From the NCBI GenBank assembly GCA_002751075.1, contig NAOQ01000029.1, positions 62,847 to 126,846 of the forward strand: a stretch of 64,000 bases of DNA, read 5' to 3'. Within the stretch, counting starts at the first letter, position 1. The number at the start of each line of letters is the position of its first letter. The notes under the pieces were generated by a model. The model did not search any database. It was given only the letters and a program-made list of their open reading frames with translations, and was not told the origin of the DNA. Source of the DNA: Ichthyophonus hoferi (lineage: Eukaryota; Opisthokonta; Ichthyosporea; Ichthyophonida; Ichthyophonidae). Shown piece after piece: positions 53,101-64,000 of this stretch. The position numbers and the translations under genes are program-made.

Positions 53101-56100
53101 GCTCTGGAAAATCTATTCTGGACGATGATCTCCTATCATTAGGTGGGTGGGTAGTATGATATGAATGTGTGTGACGGAGTGGGGAAATGGGAGTTGGGGG
53201 GCGGGTGGTATATTCAAAAGAAGAAACACCCCTTTAGTTCTTAGCATTACTGGGGCTCCATTGGTGAATTCCTGGGTTTATTAGGTTGCACATAAATATG
53301 AGGTACATACAATGCATATGATCTTGATAGGTAGTGTATAGTATATGGCTGATGCTGTATGGTGGGGATGAGTAGAAAAGATTGTGGAAACTGGGCGAGT
53401 GTATAACTGTGAAAAAATGTACATGTTCATATAGGTAGATACATGCGTATATATATATCCGATATCATTTCACTTTACTGAACATGTAAAGAATACGAGT
53501 CTAATACGAGTCACTCACTAATATATGTTCCATAGGTCTCGGTCCCAATGAACCTGCTGCCCCCGTTGCCCCTGCTGCGGGACAGCAAGGTAACTTTAAC
53601 ATGACCGCAATGCAAGGAAATAATCTAATGGGTGGAATGGGTGGGGTAGGTGTTGACCTTCGCCTATTGTTATTGCTATCGTGATTATGACTATTATTAT
53701 TTCGATTATTATTATTATTATTATTACTATTATTACAGTTTTTCTTGTAATTGGTTTGATAAATGCAATATACCATTCTAGTTAAAGACACATTCATTTT
53801 ACAGTTACAGAGACTAGAATTTAAATTAGTATATATACATGGATATGGAGGGACATAAAAATGCACTAAAATGCCCAAATTCAACTGTGTACAATCGATG
53901 GTACAGACATAGGAAGTTGTGTATAAGTAAAGTTACAATATAGTTCTGCCTATAATCCACTCTTTGACTTGGTGGACCAATTTTAAATATATTTTACTAT
54001 ATAGCATGTTTCCTTTATTGTTCTTAGAACGATCATTTATCATATCTGTTCATGTCTCAACGGAAAATCTTTTTATATGGAGAGCATGTGAAGAGGGGCT
54101 CTTGGAGGAAATGCAGCTGTTTTGTTTTATTGTTTTGCATCATGCATGCATACACGTCTGTATTTTGAGACTACTGTTAGTCTTTAGAATTCTGATTGTT
54201 TAATCAATTCAACTGTAAGCATTGGTGAATACAAGCTCTTTTTTTTTTCCCTTTATGTTACATTACAATGAATATGATGAGATCACATTACCCACTATGC
54301 CCTCGAATAGGAATTTTAGCCATGTAAAGAATGTATATTTACATCACATGCTTTACAGTTCCCCGGTGCTATGGGTGGATTCGGGGCTCCTATGCCAGGG
54401 CAAATGGCATTTGGCCAACAGACCTTTCAACCAATGGGTATGTCCCAGTCTAAGCCTGCCATGCAAGCTAAGTCACCTGTCCCTGCTCCCCAAAAGCCCT
54501 TCTCCGACCTCGATGCCTTGGCATCGCTTAACCTAGGTAGGTTTTTATGTAATGGGTATATATATATTTCTTTGTATAGTATATATGTTGGGTGCTGTGT
54601 ACTACTTACCCATGTAATTAATTATACGATACGGATGTAGAGTATGTTTGTGCATGTTTCCTGTCTTGTATTTTGTGCCTATGTATGAATATGTTTTTTT
54701 TGAATGAACATGAGTGGACAGATAGATATGAGTACCAGTCATTGGCATAATATATATATATATATATATATGCTACCTTGCCACATCTGGTTTATTCTAT
54801 CCTTTATACTTCCTTTTTGTTTGTCAATCTACAATTTTGATCCAGTATTTTCCAGAAAAGATAAGTATGGCTTTTATTTATGCCATATTTGTGTATGATA
54901 TGTAGGTTTGTATGTTAAAAGATTTAGGCAGAAATTTATGCTCTATATGTAGACCATTAAATAGTTATGCTCATTACAAATCGAAAAATGGAAGAGAAGG
55001 GAGAGAGACTGACATAGCTTATCATATAGGAGGTTCCAATCAGCCTAAGTCGTCACCTGCTGCTATGTCCCCCATGCTTAACTCACCTATGTCTCGCCAT
55101 ACATCCAGTATGGGCTCACCCATGAGCTCTCCTATGGCGAAGATGGATAGCCCACAGTCCCAGCCAGGTATAATATTTTTATCTCTAGTATGATGCTTTT
55201 ATTCATATGCTCTTATCTGGGTGTACGGTTGTGTGCACCCTGGGGTTGTCTTAATATATATATATATATATATGTTGGACCTATGTACGCATGTGCTCAT
55301 GGTACTACATGCAAAAATACATGCATGTTGATACAAGATAATTATTAAACATCCACATGAGATCTATGTTTTAGCAAGGACTTTTTAACCCAACTCTATC
55401 ATTGCACGTCCCTATATACCTCATAATTATCCTTCTGTTGTTGGTTTGATTTCCTATTCTCTTTCTTGAAACTGACTGGATACATGAACCAATAAGGGGC
55501 CAATATCTTTACTGTGGCCCCCTTCCCTGTTCCTTTTTACTTTCTCAGTTTGTAATGAATAGTCACTGCGTTTAACACTCTACCGCAATGTAATGCAGTG
55601 GCAAGCCCATCTATAACCGCTCTGGACCAGGACGGTATCCGGGTGACATTGATGGTAGCTAATAAATCAGCCGACAATATGACTGTCAATATTTCTTTCT
55701 TCAATCAGAACAATGCTCCCGTTACTGGCTTGGAGTTTGTGGCGGCAGTTCCCAAGGTTACTAAAATTCTCTTTCTCCCTCTCCTTATCTAGTGGTTTCC
55801 ATTTCTTTGATTATGTTAGTGCAGCACCACCATATATGCACATGCGGCTTACAATTATTTTATGTAGTCGTATACATTGTGGCATGTTATTCGAGCTATT
55901 GAAGCTATTCACTACGGAATTTTCCCTAACTCAGTTTTGTCCCAGCTACATATGGGTATGATTTCTCCCGTATCTGTTTCAACTCACCTTCTCTATCCTA
56001 TACTACAGACTATGCAGCTCAGGCTTCAGCCACCCTCCTCTACTATCTTGAGTGCGGCTGATATGCTTGCTGGACCAGGGATGGCATATCAGACTATGAT

Positions 56101-56410
56101 CATTTCAAACCCATCTAAGGTATGTATATATTCGCCTTAAATCATATTCTTGGATATGGTGTTGTTCCCTTGTACACCAATATGTTCGCGTATACACTCG
56201 TTTCCCACCAAGTAATTAGCCTTTATATCAACCTAGGACATATAGTAGTATCAAGTTCTTCGCTCGTGTTTTCTCCTGTATAAGTCTTAACAGTCTCTAA
56301 TACACGTGATACAACCTCTACAGGCACCAGTGAAGCTTCGTTTTAAGCTCACATATACTTTCAACGGACTCCCAGTGACTCATCAACGCGAACTGTCCTC
56401 CCTCGCTTAA
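47180..56410 (+). CDS. GGA: GGA-type clathrin adaptor (VHS-GAT-hinge-GAE), about 639 residues
   Basis: Exons 47180-47215 (uncertain), 47477-47610, 48147-48222, 48607-48705, 49636-49753, 50071-50126, 50308-50364, 50625-50705, 51317-51454, 51730-51808, 52879-53142, 53536-53645, 54359-54536, 55030-55167, 55599-55756, 56009-56119 and 56324-56410; phases agree throughout. VHS domain (about 15-155): EKATSEFLRSEDW, LLEACVKNCGKRFH, YEFLNELIKLVS. GAT domain (about 180-320): NRMLQSLLKSKDP, DLEAANALIKEMV (ARF-binding hook), IAENNIRLFHEMID, KPRLAQLCGDL. The hinge has DDTLLLDF, LDDDLLSLG and many Met/Pro/Gly and SPM repeats. GAE domain (about 522-639): GIRVTLMVANKS, NISFFNQNNAPV, MQLRLQPPSSTIL, MIISNPSK, VKLRFKLTYTFNG. 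GGAs bind ARF-GTP at the trans-Golgi network and sort acidic-dileucine cargo into clathrin carriers. The N-terminus is unsure: 47180 (MASRMRPNYRQL) fits frame only through a weak CTC|GTGGGT donor. Confidence 0.92.
49141..49309 (+). repeat. Degenerate tandem duplication in a GGA intron
   Basis: The words AGGGATAGTTATTAGCATAT and following TATTATCTCATT, then AGGAAnCCAAG occur at 49141-49184 and again at 49266-49309, offset 125 bases, with a weaker match just upstream of each (CAnGTTTAAAnnAC). A local duplication inside the intron; no coding or element signature. Confidence 0.7.
51967..52073 (+). repeat. Left flank copy at second gap
   Basis: Almost identical to 52291-52396, differing by a short deletion and a few bases near the gap edge, as expected where read quality falls at a contig end. 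Confidence 0.85.
52074..52290. other. Assembly gap (217 N) in a GGA intron
   Basis: A run of N between GGA exons ending 51808 and starting 52879. Flanks on both sides are near-identical copies, so the gap is probably an unmerged overlap. Exon phases across it (1 to 1) agree, so no coding sequence need be missing. Confidence 0.95.
53107..53142 (+). other. Acidic-dileucine-like motif in the GGA hinge
   Basis: Encodes KSILDDDLLSLG, very like the internal segment LLDDELMSLG that binds the VHS domain of mammalian GGA1 and GGA3 in cis. The D-x-x-L-L form here is a full consensus. A second candidate, DDTLL, lies earlier in the same exon and overlaps a clathrin-box-like LLLDF. Confidence 0.65.
53694..53737 (+). 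repeat. (TTA)n microsatellite in a GGA intron
   Basis: Imperfect TTA repeat about 50 bases after the donor at 53646. On the opposite strand it reads as a poly-Asn open frame, which is a repeat artefact. Confidence 0.85.
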
Positions 56411-57357
56411 ATGCTCTAGTGACCTCTATATATTGACTGACCGAAAGGTTATCTTATGAGATTGTGTTAATTCTTTGATGTGGTTTAAAACTTTAATATG
56501 ATAAATGAAAAAGATATAAATTTTTAAGCAGTATGCTCTTTGTGGACAGAGTCCTATAGTATCCGGGTTTCTTATGTTTGGTTTTTATTGTCTTTGGGTT
56601 AGTGACCATTTCTTATACGCAAGCTGTACTTATAGATAGACGCATCATTGTACATTTATGATAGTATTGTACTGCTTCCAACTACCAATCACTTATCGGT
56701 TTGTACGCTATATATATTGCATGGTATTTCATGGGATCTACAATTAATTCGTGGAGGCCGTCCATATATTCATGTATGTCTTCAAGCTGGGTTATGAAAA
56801 GGTCGTCATTGGTGCGCATTTATTTTGCTATTTCTGTATCTCACTGTGCGATAATATAGTACCAATAATTCATTTTATATTTTAGATAATATTTTAAATA
56901 TACATTAATGTTAAGGAAGCATGTTACTTATTTATCATCCATATCATAAATGTCTAGTGGCTCATGACGTCACATAAAACTTAATTTGGTAATTTTCCTT
57001 TAGTTGAAATTGGCCTACAACCAATCACTAACGAGTATTTTTATTTTGGCGCGCATTACTCTGATAATTGTTTATATTAGTCTGTAGTCCCGAAATGTGG
57101 TATGGTACACAAATATTTACCTGATTAATACCTCTATTTGGACTTGATATAATCACAAGTGTTCAAATCATACCTCTTAGCTTTTTTCGATTTCCCATAC
57201 TCTCATGGAGGCAAGTATACAACCTTGCTTATAAGGCACTGCGTGTGTTGAGGCATTAGGAGAGGAGAACAAAATGACAAAAGGAAGTGGAAATACGTTA
57301 TACGAATAACTTGTTAGCGCCTATAGCATCATTACTTCTTTACATTTGTATTACACT
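56411..57357. other. Intergenic region between GGA and the HEAT-like gene
   Basis: About 0.95 kb, AT-rich. Includes the 3' untranslated region of GGA and the presumed promoter of the next gene. A short GGCGCGCA patch near 57049 is locally GC-rich. No further feature seen. Confidence 0.45.
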
Positions 57358-60300
57358 ATGCTACTTGACTCTTTAAAATATGTAAGAAAAAGAGTTTTAG
57401 GGACTGGATTGGGTATTTGCTGGGCTGAGCCTAGGGAGGTATGAATAACAACATTTTAGAATAACTGGCATAATACACTGCAAAGATATATCACACCTTT
57501 CGTCTCTAGTTTTTCTTACTTATACACAAAGAAAAATAGTGTAAATAAATATGTACAAGAGAACCCTGTCAACCATATATTTATCTCTAGTCATATGAAT
57601 TTTCCGTTCAATCTATATATTCACGGGCATTGTGACAATTATATTATAGAGATGCTGGTATTTTTTAGTGTCAAGTATTTCTTATATTACGTGTGAATAT
57701 AGAATAGTAGCAGCCTTGGTGTAATTGTTTATTTTTATACTTAGGAGGAAACATCTCAGAACTGAAAATCATGACTGCATTTCCCCTTGTCCCATGATTG
57801 ATTTTTCATGCTTACACAAAGTGGGTAGAAAAAGGCTGTATTGTAAAATCGGCAAGCAGATATAATTCAGGTGACACAAGACCATTTGATTCTAAACAAA
57901 AACACACAAGTGGTGGAAATTATAATGATATATATTCTTAATTGTATTTTACTATTTTAGTTTTATACTGTTGTAGAGGGGGCACTACATCAGGTGGTGA
58001 CCGATCCCTCAGTAGAAGTTCGAGTTAAGGCTTTGAAAGGTTGGTATGCAATTTGCTTACCACAAGTGCAAGACTTCTGTCTGAGAACTTCTGTCATAGG
58101 CTAGGTCTTTTTTATTTATTTCTAATCGAACTCACGTTGTGGCATATAATAAAATACTTCTCTATAACCACTCGATCTGAATATTGATCAATATTAGTTC
58201 TAAAACATAGATACCCCCAAACTATACCAAATATTATATATGATTGAGGTATATGGGTCACTTATTTTATTTCTGATAGTCAGGAAAAAAATCTGCGTTA
58301 ATGAGGCCTAGATTGTAATAGATTATGAAAGAAATGTAAGTTTAAGTGGGGAAATAAGAAAAGGCAAGGGTCATGAGATGTAGCCAATAAGAGAGAACAA
58401 GATGGAGAAAAATAAGCAAGTGTTGGAATTTAACAAACCACTCTCTGTACTCTCTTTTTATCAATCATTTAAGCTATAAAGCACGTATTGTGGTCCTACA
58501 CGAGTGATGTGGATGATGATCTTGACGGAAAAACACAAAAAGGTGCATGCTTCTCGACACCAAGTGTAATTATTGTGTTAAATATTTTTAATGCATCTTT
58601 AGTTGTCCATTTTTTAACTATTTCCTATCATTTCTCAAATATCAGCGTTCTGTATAGATGATGCTTGAATGGCAATAGGAGTTGAGGTATACAAGATAGC
58701 AATACAAAGATTAAAACATGAATATAGAATCTGGAAAATATTTGTAGTATATATTGTTTTCTAAGGTTTGATTATTATTTGATGAACAATTTATAATTGC
58801 AGTAAACGAGTTAATGCAGCAAACAGCAAAAGCAGTCGAGAAAGTACTCAAGTATGATCCGTCTCCTCGCGGTATGCTTGATCCTATTGTAATGATTCTT
58901 TATTGTTTCCCTAATGTTTTGCAAGACAAGAGTCTCGATGTTGATTCAAAATTATGTTACATAATGCCCTGTTTTTTGTTTCAATCCTTGAGTACATTTC
59001 TATTTTATTGTCCCTATCTAATCTATACATACCAGATTGGAAATTTACACTTTTGTTTGTTTTAATCAAAACCAAAAAAAAAAGCCAATTTTTGACCACG
59101 CGCCACATTTACCCCCTTTAAAACTTCAACGCCATTGATAATAGATATCAATAACATTATATGATTTAGATGATGTTGTAGTTTTGTTTTTATTACTCTT
59201 ATTTATAAAATGCAAAACAAAAATTACAGCATTTGTTGGATGTTCAAAAACATTTACAGCTATTCTTCTATAATAAATTCTCTGGTATTTGAGTTTCAAT
59301 ATCTTTCTAGTGTGCTCCAGGTAATCCTATATTGGTTTTCTGGCCTAATTCGAAGCTATTGGTGATATAATACTCCATACTAGGCACCATCGTTAATAGA
59401 AAATATATCATCTGAAATTTATTATTGTAATAATAGTATTATACATAGTGCAATTGATGGAGGACAATCACTCACTAGTATTTGCAATCACTTGCACCCG
59501 TATCTGGTTTCCCAGTGTATGGAAATCGTATAACGCATATGTGGATAATTTTAAAAGTAAGCATGGACCAATAACACTCATATTCGCATATAATCAGGTC
59601 AGAAATTGTCTGCACGTATAAGCATGGTTATTATATTCTTTTATTTTTTCTTTACCTGATGAACACAACGCCTCCTTATATCTTATGTTCTAAGTCTGTT
59701 TTACCACCATTGCTCCATTTATAGTTCGTCAGGAGTGTCTGAAAATAGCTCATCTCCTTCTACCAAATGATGATAATGAAGATAACTTTCTACCGGGTAT
59801 GTCAACAGGTATATACAAGATTCAGTTACTCAGTGCAAAAATCCTTTTCCCTACCTGTGTGTTAGTCTTTAAAATGTAAAATGTATGCTTTAGAATTCAT
59901 CAGTAACAGTAATTATTTGATGTTTATTTCCTCGACAGGGTAATTGTTGATGAGGCTTAAAAATAACCTGACCTAGTGGCCCAATAATAGAGGCTAAAAC
60001 AAAAATGTAATTTAAAAGAAAACTTACTCTTTCTTAAGTACACCCTATGAAAGCAATAGCTGATTTATATAAGTAGGTTTAATTTTTCACTTTTCGCCAT
60101 TGTTTATGCGTGAGTATACTTAGGGTTTTTCATTGTTTTGATTCTCTGGCCTATGCCTGCATTTTAAAAACTTTGTATATATTCATAAATATGCACTTAT
60201 TTGTGTGTCTCTATTTGTATACTTGACTTTTTTCTTTTTCTTCCTTTTGTTCCCTATAGGCATATTGTGTGTATCGGGCTGAACACTTGCTTAGATATTA

Positions 60301-63057
60301 TTTGCCAAAACAATAAATCAATTCAAAATAGCAGCCCACATTTGCACATGGTAAAGTATGCCCGCCCTTATATAATCAGCTGCGAATAAACGACCACATT
60401 AATGCTTACAATACACTCATTCAATAGTTGCGTCTACACCATTATCCATCTCTACGCGTATATTGACAGCCATCTACGGCCTACAGCTCACTGGCAATGG
60501 GACAAGATATTAGCTACTATTCTAATGAAGGCTCAAGACGTCAACCAGGGTGTGCGGTTATTGGCTTTAAATTTATTGAAAGGAGTATATCTACACGGCA
60601 TCCTACTGGTGGAGGTGTGTGTTTACATAATTTATGAGTCAAAATTTACACTATTAAAATTAAACAAGCCTAGTGGTCTGTAATGTTTAACCTATTTGAT
60701 GTAGGTTTTATAATCTGAATTTATTTTAATTGATGTGAATTAAAGTGAGGGCAGATTATTCTTTGAATAAATTAAACTTTAATCTGTACTATTATTGTTA
60801 TGTAGTTAGAACTACCGGTGCCTTTAGATAAAAATTGGAAACATAATAGAGTATAGTGTCACAAAACAAAAACCAATGGAGACGGTAAGAGGAAGGTTTG
60901 AACGGCATACTGCAACATAATAAAAAATATTAATATGTTGCACACGTCCTTCAACAGATTTTGGACTGGGGAGAGATTTCCAATATCATGTGCATTAATC
61001 TCCTAGACCCTGAGACCTCTGCCGCATGTTCAGACCTTTGTATGTTAAATTATGTATTGTATTATTAGGTGTTATGAAAAGCTGTACAAGATTGGTAAAA
61101 GTATGGATATTGAAAAGTCCCAGTGTGGTAACAAGAGTGCATAGAATAAAGCGATATTTGATTTTTACTTTTTTATTTTAATACAGTTTTTCAGTCTATT
61201 TACTATATCAGTAGTCAGCTTCTACAGGCTTACTATCTTGATCTTGTATTAAAACTGTTTAAGGCTGTTATTGATCTGTGAATTAATCATGAGATTTGAT
61301 TCACAATTATTAATTTATGTTGAATGAATTTGCTGGCGGAAACAACATAGTTGGCTATTTTCTGTTGGCTATTTCTAATGCCATCTTTAAAGAGATATTT
61401 TTGTAATGATAGGTGTTATACAGCTCAATAATACCAATATTGTTAGAGTTATATATATGGTTGATTGTGCATACATTGTCTGTGTTGACGTGAGATATAT
61501 TTGGATTTTAAGAACTTTACACATGCAATTTAAGGCAGGTTACTATTGGCTCTCTGTTGGACTGGCATCAAGCTCTTTATGTGCTTCCTATTGTGTAAAT
61601 GCTGCATAATATAATATCTAGACGTTATTTCTTATAATAAAAAACCTAGTTAGCACTAATACTTATATTTACCCACATCACACATATTTTCTTCCACGCA
61701 ATGCATTTCATTTGAACTGCATACAGTACTACGTCTGCTACAGGAAACTATTAAGTCCAATAGAGAAGGCACCCCGATAGAAAAGGTGAGCTGATGGCTT
61801 ATAATGTTGATATGATGTTGGTTTTGTCGATTTCCGCATCTGTAGTAATTATCTCGCTCATGTTCATGGTGGCAGCCGACTATTGCAAGCAGATAATTTA
61901 ACACAAAGCCTATGTAGCCTTTATTCGATATTGCTATAAAATCAAGAGTCGCCAATCTGTCACACATAAAACCTTTTGATATGATCTAAATATAGCATTT
62001 TATATGTAGAATATTTTAAAGTCCAGAATTAATTAATTAAATGACTATAACTAAGTTACTTGGCCCATTTTTCATATGCAGCTATCTTTGACAGTTATGT
62101 TATATTAGTAATCATATGTATGCTAATATGTTATATTACTGTAGATGTATGGTTTTATATATCTTGGTATATCCTGCAATACTACTACCAGATTTATGGC
62201 TAGCGAACTGGTCTGTAGTAACTTGGATTGGCTTATAGTGAAGGCATCTATATATATATATGTGTGTGTTGAGTATATTTCTACATATATCCATGAGATC
62301 AACGGTCTTTTAGCAGTATCGTATATGGTATCATGCATACTTTTCGGAGCTATATTTAATATAATAATTTGCATATATATTACGTAAACCTTTAAATCAA
62401 TATATAATGTTTTGTCTTCCATATATTCAACATATTTATATTTCCACCCTCTATGCAATTCCTTTAGTAGCATATATATATCGTAGACTGTAAACCTATC
62501 TCCTCCCATTTTCTCATTCTCCAACTACAATCTACAATCTCATTGCTACATTAATAGATAATCAATATTATATTGCAGCCCCAGTTATACTCATTATTTT
62601 CAACTTATATGAAATTGCAGTAGCTGATAAGTTAACAAATAAAATATTTTTAGCAACTATTATAACCTTTATTATAACCTCACCTCATCTTAAAGATACA
62701 CTTCTTCCAACTCGGACACGAATACCACTAGGATAGCCTACCACATCATTGATGAATATACATGCATGCATATATTTTTATTATTCCCCTATGCTTCTCT
62801 TGTTTTGCTCTCTCTGATATAATACTTAATTTTTTACAGCATTAATTGGCTTAAAACAACAAAATTAAATTTATTTGGTATTTATATTTATTTGGTTGTA
62901 AGAATCTACTGTCTTTTTTTACCTAGTTTGTAATCAAATTATTTTACAGTTGTCCCAGGTGTTTCGTTACTTGAATCTACGAGAAATGTATCCTCTTTAT
63001 AATGTTTTCCTCAATCAAAATATTTGTCATTTACTGAGTGTGAATGAACAAGAGTAG
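57358..63057 (+). CDS. HEAT/armadillo-repeat-like protein, 248 residues, function unknown
   Basis: Nine exons: 57358-57438, 57961-58039, 58474-58542, 58803-58871, 59725-59796, 60487-60614, 60958-61039, 61727-61785 and 62950-63057, 747 bases in frame from ATG to TAG. Helical pairs read like HEAT repeats: ALHQVVTDPSVEVRVKALKA with IKHVLWSYTSD (the D-x-x-x-[VE]-V-R turn is typical), MQQTAKAVEKVLKYDPSPR-VRQECLKIAHLLLP, KILATILMKAQDVNQGVRLLALNLLKGV, then LLRLLQETIKSN and a C-terminal LSQVFRYLNLREMYPLYN. HEAT proteins generally act as protein-binding scaffolds. I do not recognise the orthologue; BRAT1-like or other small HEAT proteins are possibilities only. The first exon (MLLDSLKYVRKR) is chosen for phase and donor fit. 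Short exons (59-128 bases) and long AT-rich introns make a missed exon possible, especially between 59797 and 60486 and between 61040 and 61726. Confidence 0.6.
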
Positions 63058-64000
63058 ATAGTGGTAGGCTGGGCCAAGCGTAAAAATAGAAAACCGAGAA
63101 AGTAAGACTTGTTTCACTTCACCAAAGAAAATGGTACAGCTTGCTAATTGTATTATAGTCTTTAGTGGCGATTTTGAAATTAATCAAAGACTGCAAGTTA
63201 ATTAGGTTTACATGGGAAACATTATTAATTAGTTAAGTATTAACTGATTGCTATTGGTTTCATAAAATAGGATTAAAATTTCTAGAGTACAAGTGGACAA
63301 ATACCACAACGCAATTAGACACAGTTTATCCTAATAATCTCTTAATGAATAAATATTCCAATAACGAATTGCCATTGGTTCCCTGAATCTAGATCACGGT
63401 TTCTGGATTTTGTATGGCCCATCAATATAATATAAAAATGCAGAAAGTTTCCCAGTGTCTTAATAAACAATTAATCTAATGTTGCCATATATAGCTAGTA
63501 TGCGTTTGTGTGTTTTAAGTATATGATGACTACATAGCTTTGAACCTTTAGGGTCATGAGTTTAGTACGATTATCACTGCAAATATTATCATTTAATTAA
63601 ATTATTTACTCAGTGGTACCTCAATTTTAGGATATTCCGCTTCTATCCTATCGTCAGTCATTGAATCCAAGAAAATGAAACTAACTTTTTTCATCTACTC
63701 TGAGGATCAATCAAAAAAAGATATCTACAAAATGAGTTTGGTAATTGTAAGGAACCAGCAACACTACAATTGGTAGACACCGGCCTCGATTTTGCCTCGT
63801 CAGAGTATTATATCAATGATAAGCTTAGAATATCCTTCTTCTGATGATACCAACTACGATATAATTATATCTTGGAAATAATAAGTAGAGACAGAAGCGT
63901 TCTCGAGACCTATATTCGTTTAAAAGGAGAGTGAATACCGAATTAAGGGCGCTTTATTGTGTCTCTTTGCATAAATGGAGTACAGACAGGCTAAGACATA
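63058..64000. other. Right-edge intergenic sequence
   Basis: About 0.94 kb with no supported exon on either strand; includes the 3' untranslated region of the HEAT-like gene (an AATAAA word lies near 63346). Confidence 0.45.

Noticed and set aside
60260-60350. Possible extra exon of the HEAT-like gene (HIVCIGLNTCLDIICQ...)
   Set aside because: It has an acceptor (CCCTATAG) and a good donor (ATG|GTAAAG), but its phases (2 in, 0 out) do not fit the neighbouring exons, which join directly in phase 1.
61656-61967. Minus-strand frame overlapping HEAT-like exon 8
   Set aside because: Antisense to a phase-consistent exon, no domain.

Overview
The window is AT-rich eukaryotic nuclear DNA with many GT-AG introns of roughly 100 to 1,900 bases. 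The gene set suggests an animal: a calcium-binding EGF-repeat adhesion-type protein built from phase-1 exons, a monomeric clathrin adaptor of the VHS-GAT-GAE (GGA) type found in animals and fungi, a mitochondrial prohibitin-2, and a pentameric ligand-gated channel subunit. The high AT content, simple-sequence introns and divergent channel fit an early-branching invertebrate such as a sponge or placozoan-like animal. The species cannot be read from the sequence and this placement is inference. I reconstructed all gene models by reading splice sites and checking codon phase by hand; none was tested against RNA or a database.

Layout. (1) 136-5109, minus strand: the first 419 residues of a pentameric ligand-gated ion channel subunit (signal peptide, long ligand-binding domain, first membrane helix). 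Its remaining exons lie beyond the left edge. (2) 6737-35662, plus strand: one very large gene. The model has 38 coding exons and encodes a secreted or surface protein of about 2,382 residues. In order it has a signal peptide, three lectin-like beta repeats, about 27 EGF-like modules interrupted by two related blocks of non-EGF cysteine-rich modules, a Ser/Thr-rich mucin-like stretch, a cysteine-free domain I do not recognise, and a highly charged tail ending in a short hydrophobic segment. It lies head-to-head with gene 1. (3) 38586-42121, plus: prohibitin-2, 8 exons, 306 residues. (4) 47180-56410, plus: GGA adaptor, about 17 exons and 639 residues. (5) 57358-63057, plus: a 9-exon, 248-residue helical protein resembling HEAT/armadillo repeats, of unknown function.

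The genes are not an operon-like unit and share no obvious pathway. Genes 1 and 2 encode surface or secreted products, gene 3 a mitochondrial inner-membrane scaffold, gene 4 a trans-Golgi sorting adaptor. Intergenic spaces are 0.9-5.1 kb and hold AT-rich sequence with microsatellites. I saw no rRNA, tRNA, CRISPR, retroelement or DNA transposon that I could support. Both runs of N are flanked by copies of the same sequence, so they look like unmerged contig overlaps rather than true gaps.

The best candidate for something undescribed is gene 2: its combination of lectin-like repeats, duplicated cysteine-rich blocks, mucin segment and unknown membrane-proximal domain matches no protein I know. 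The channel without the canonical Cys-loop cysteines comes next.
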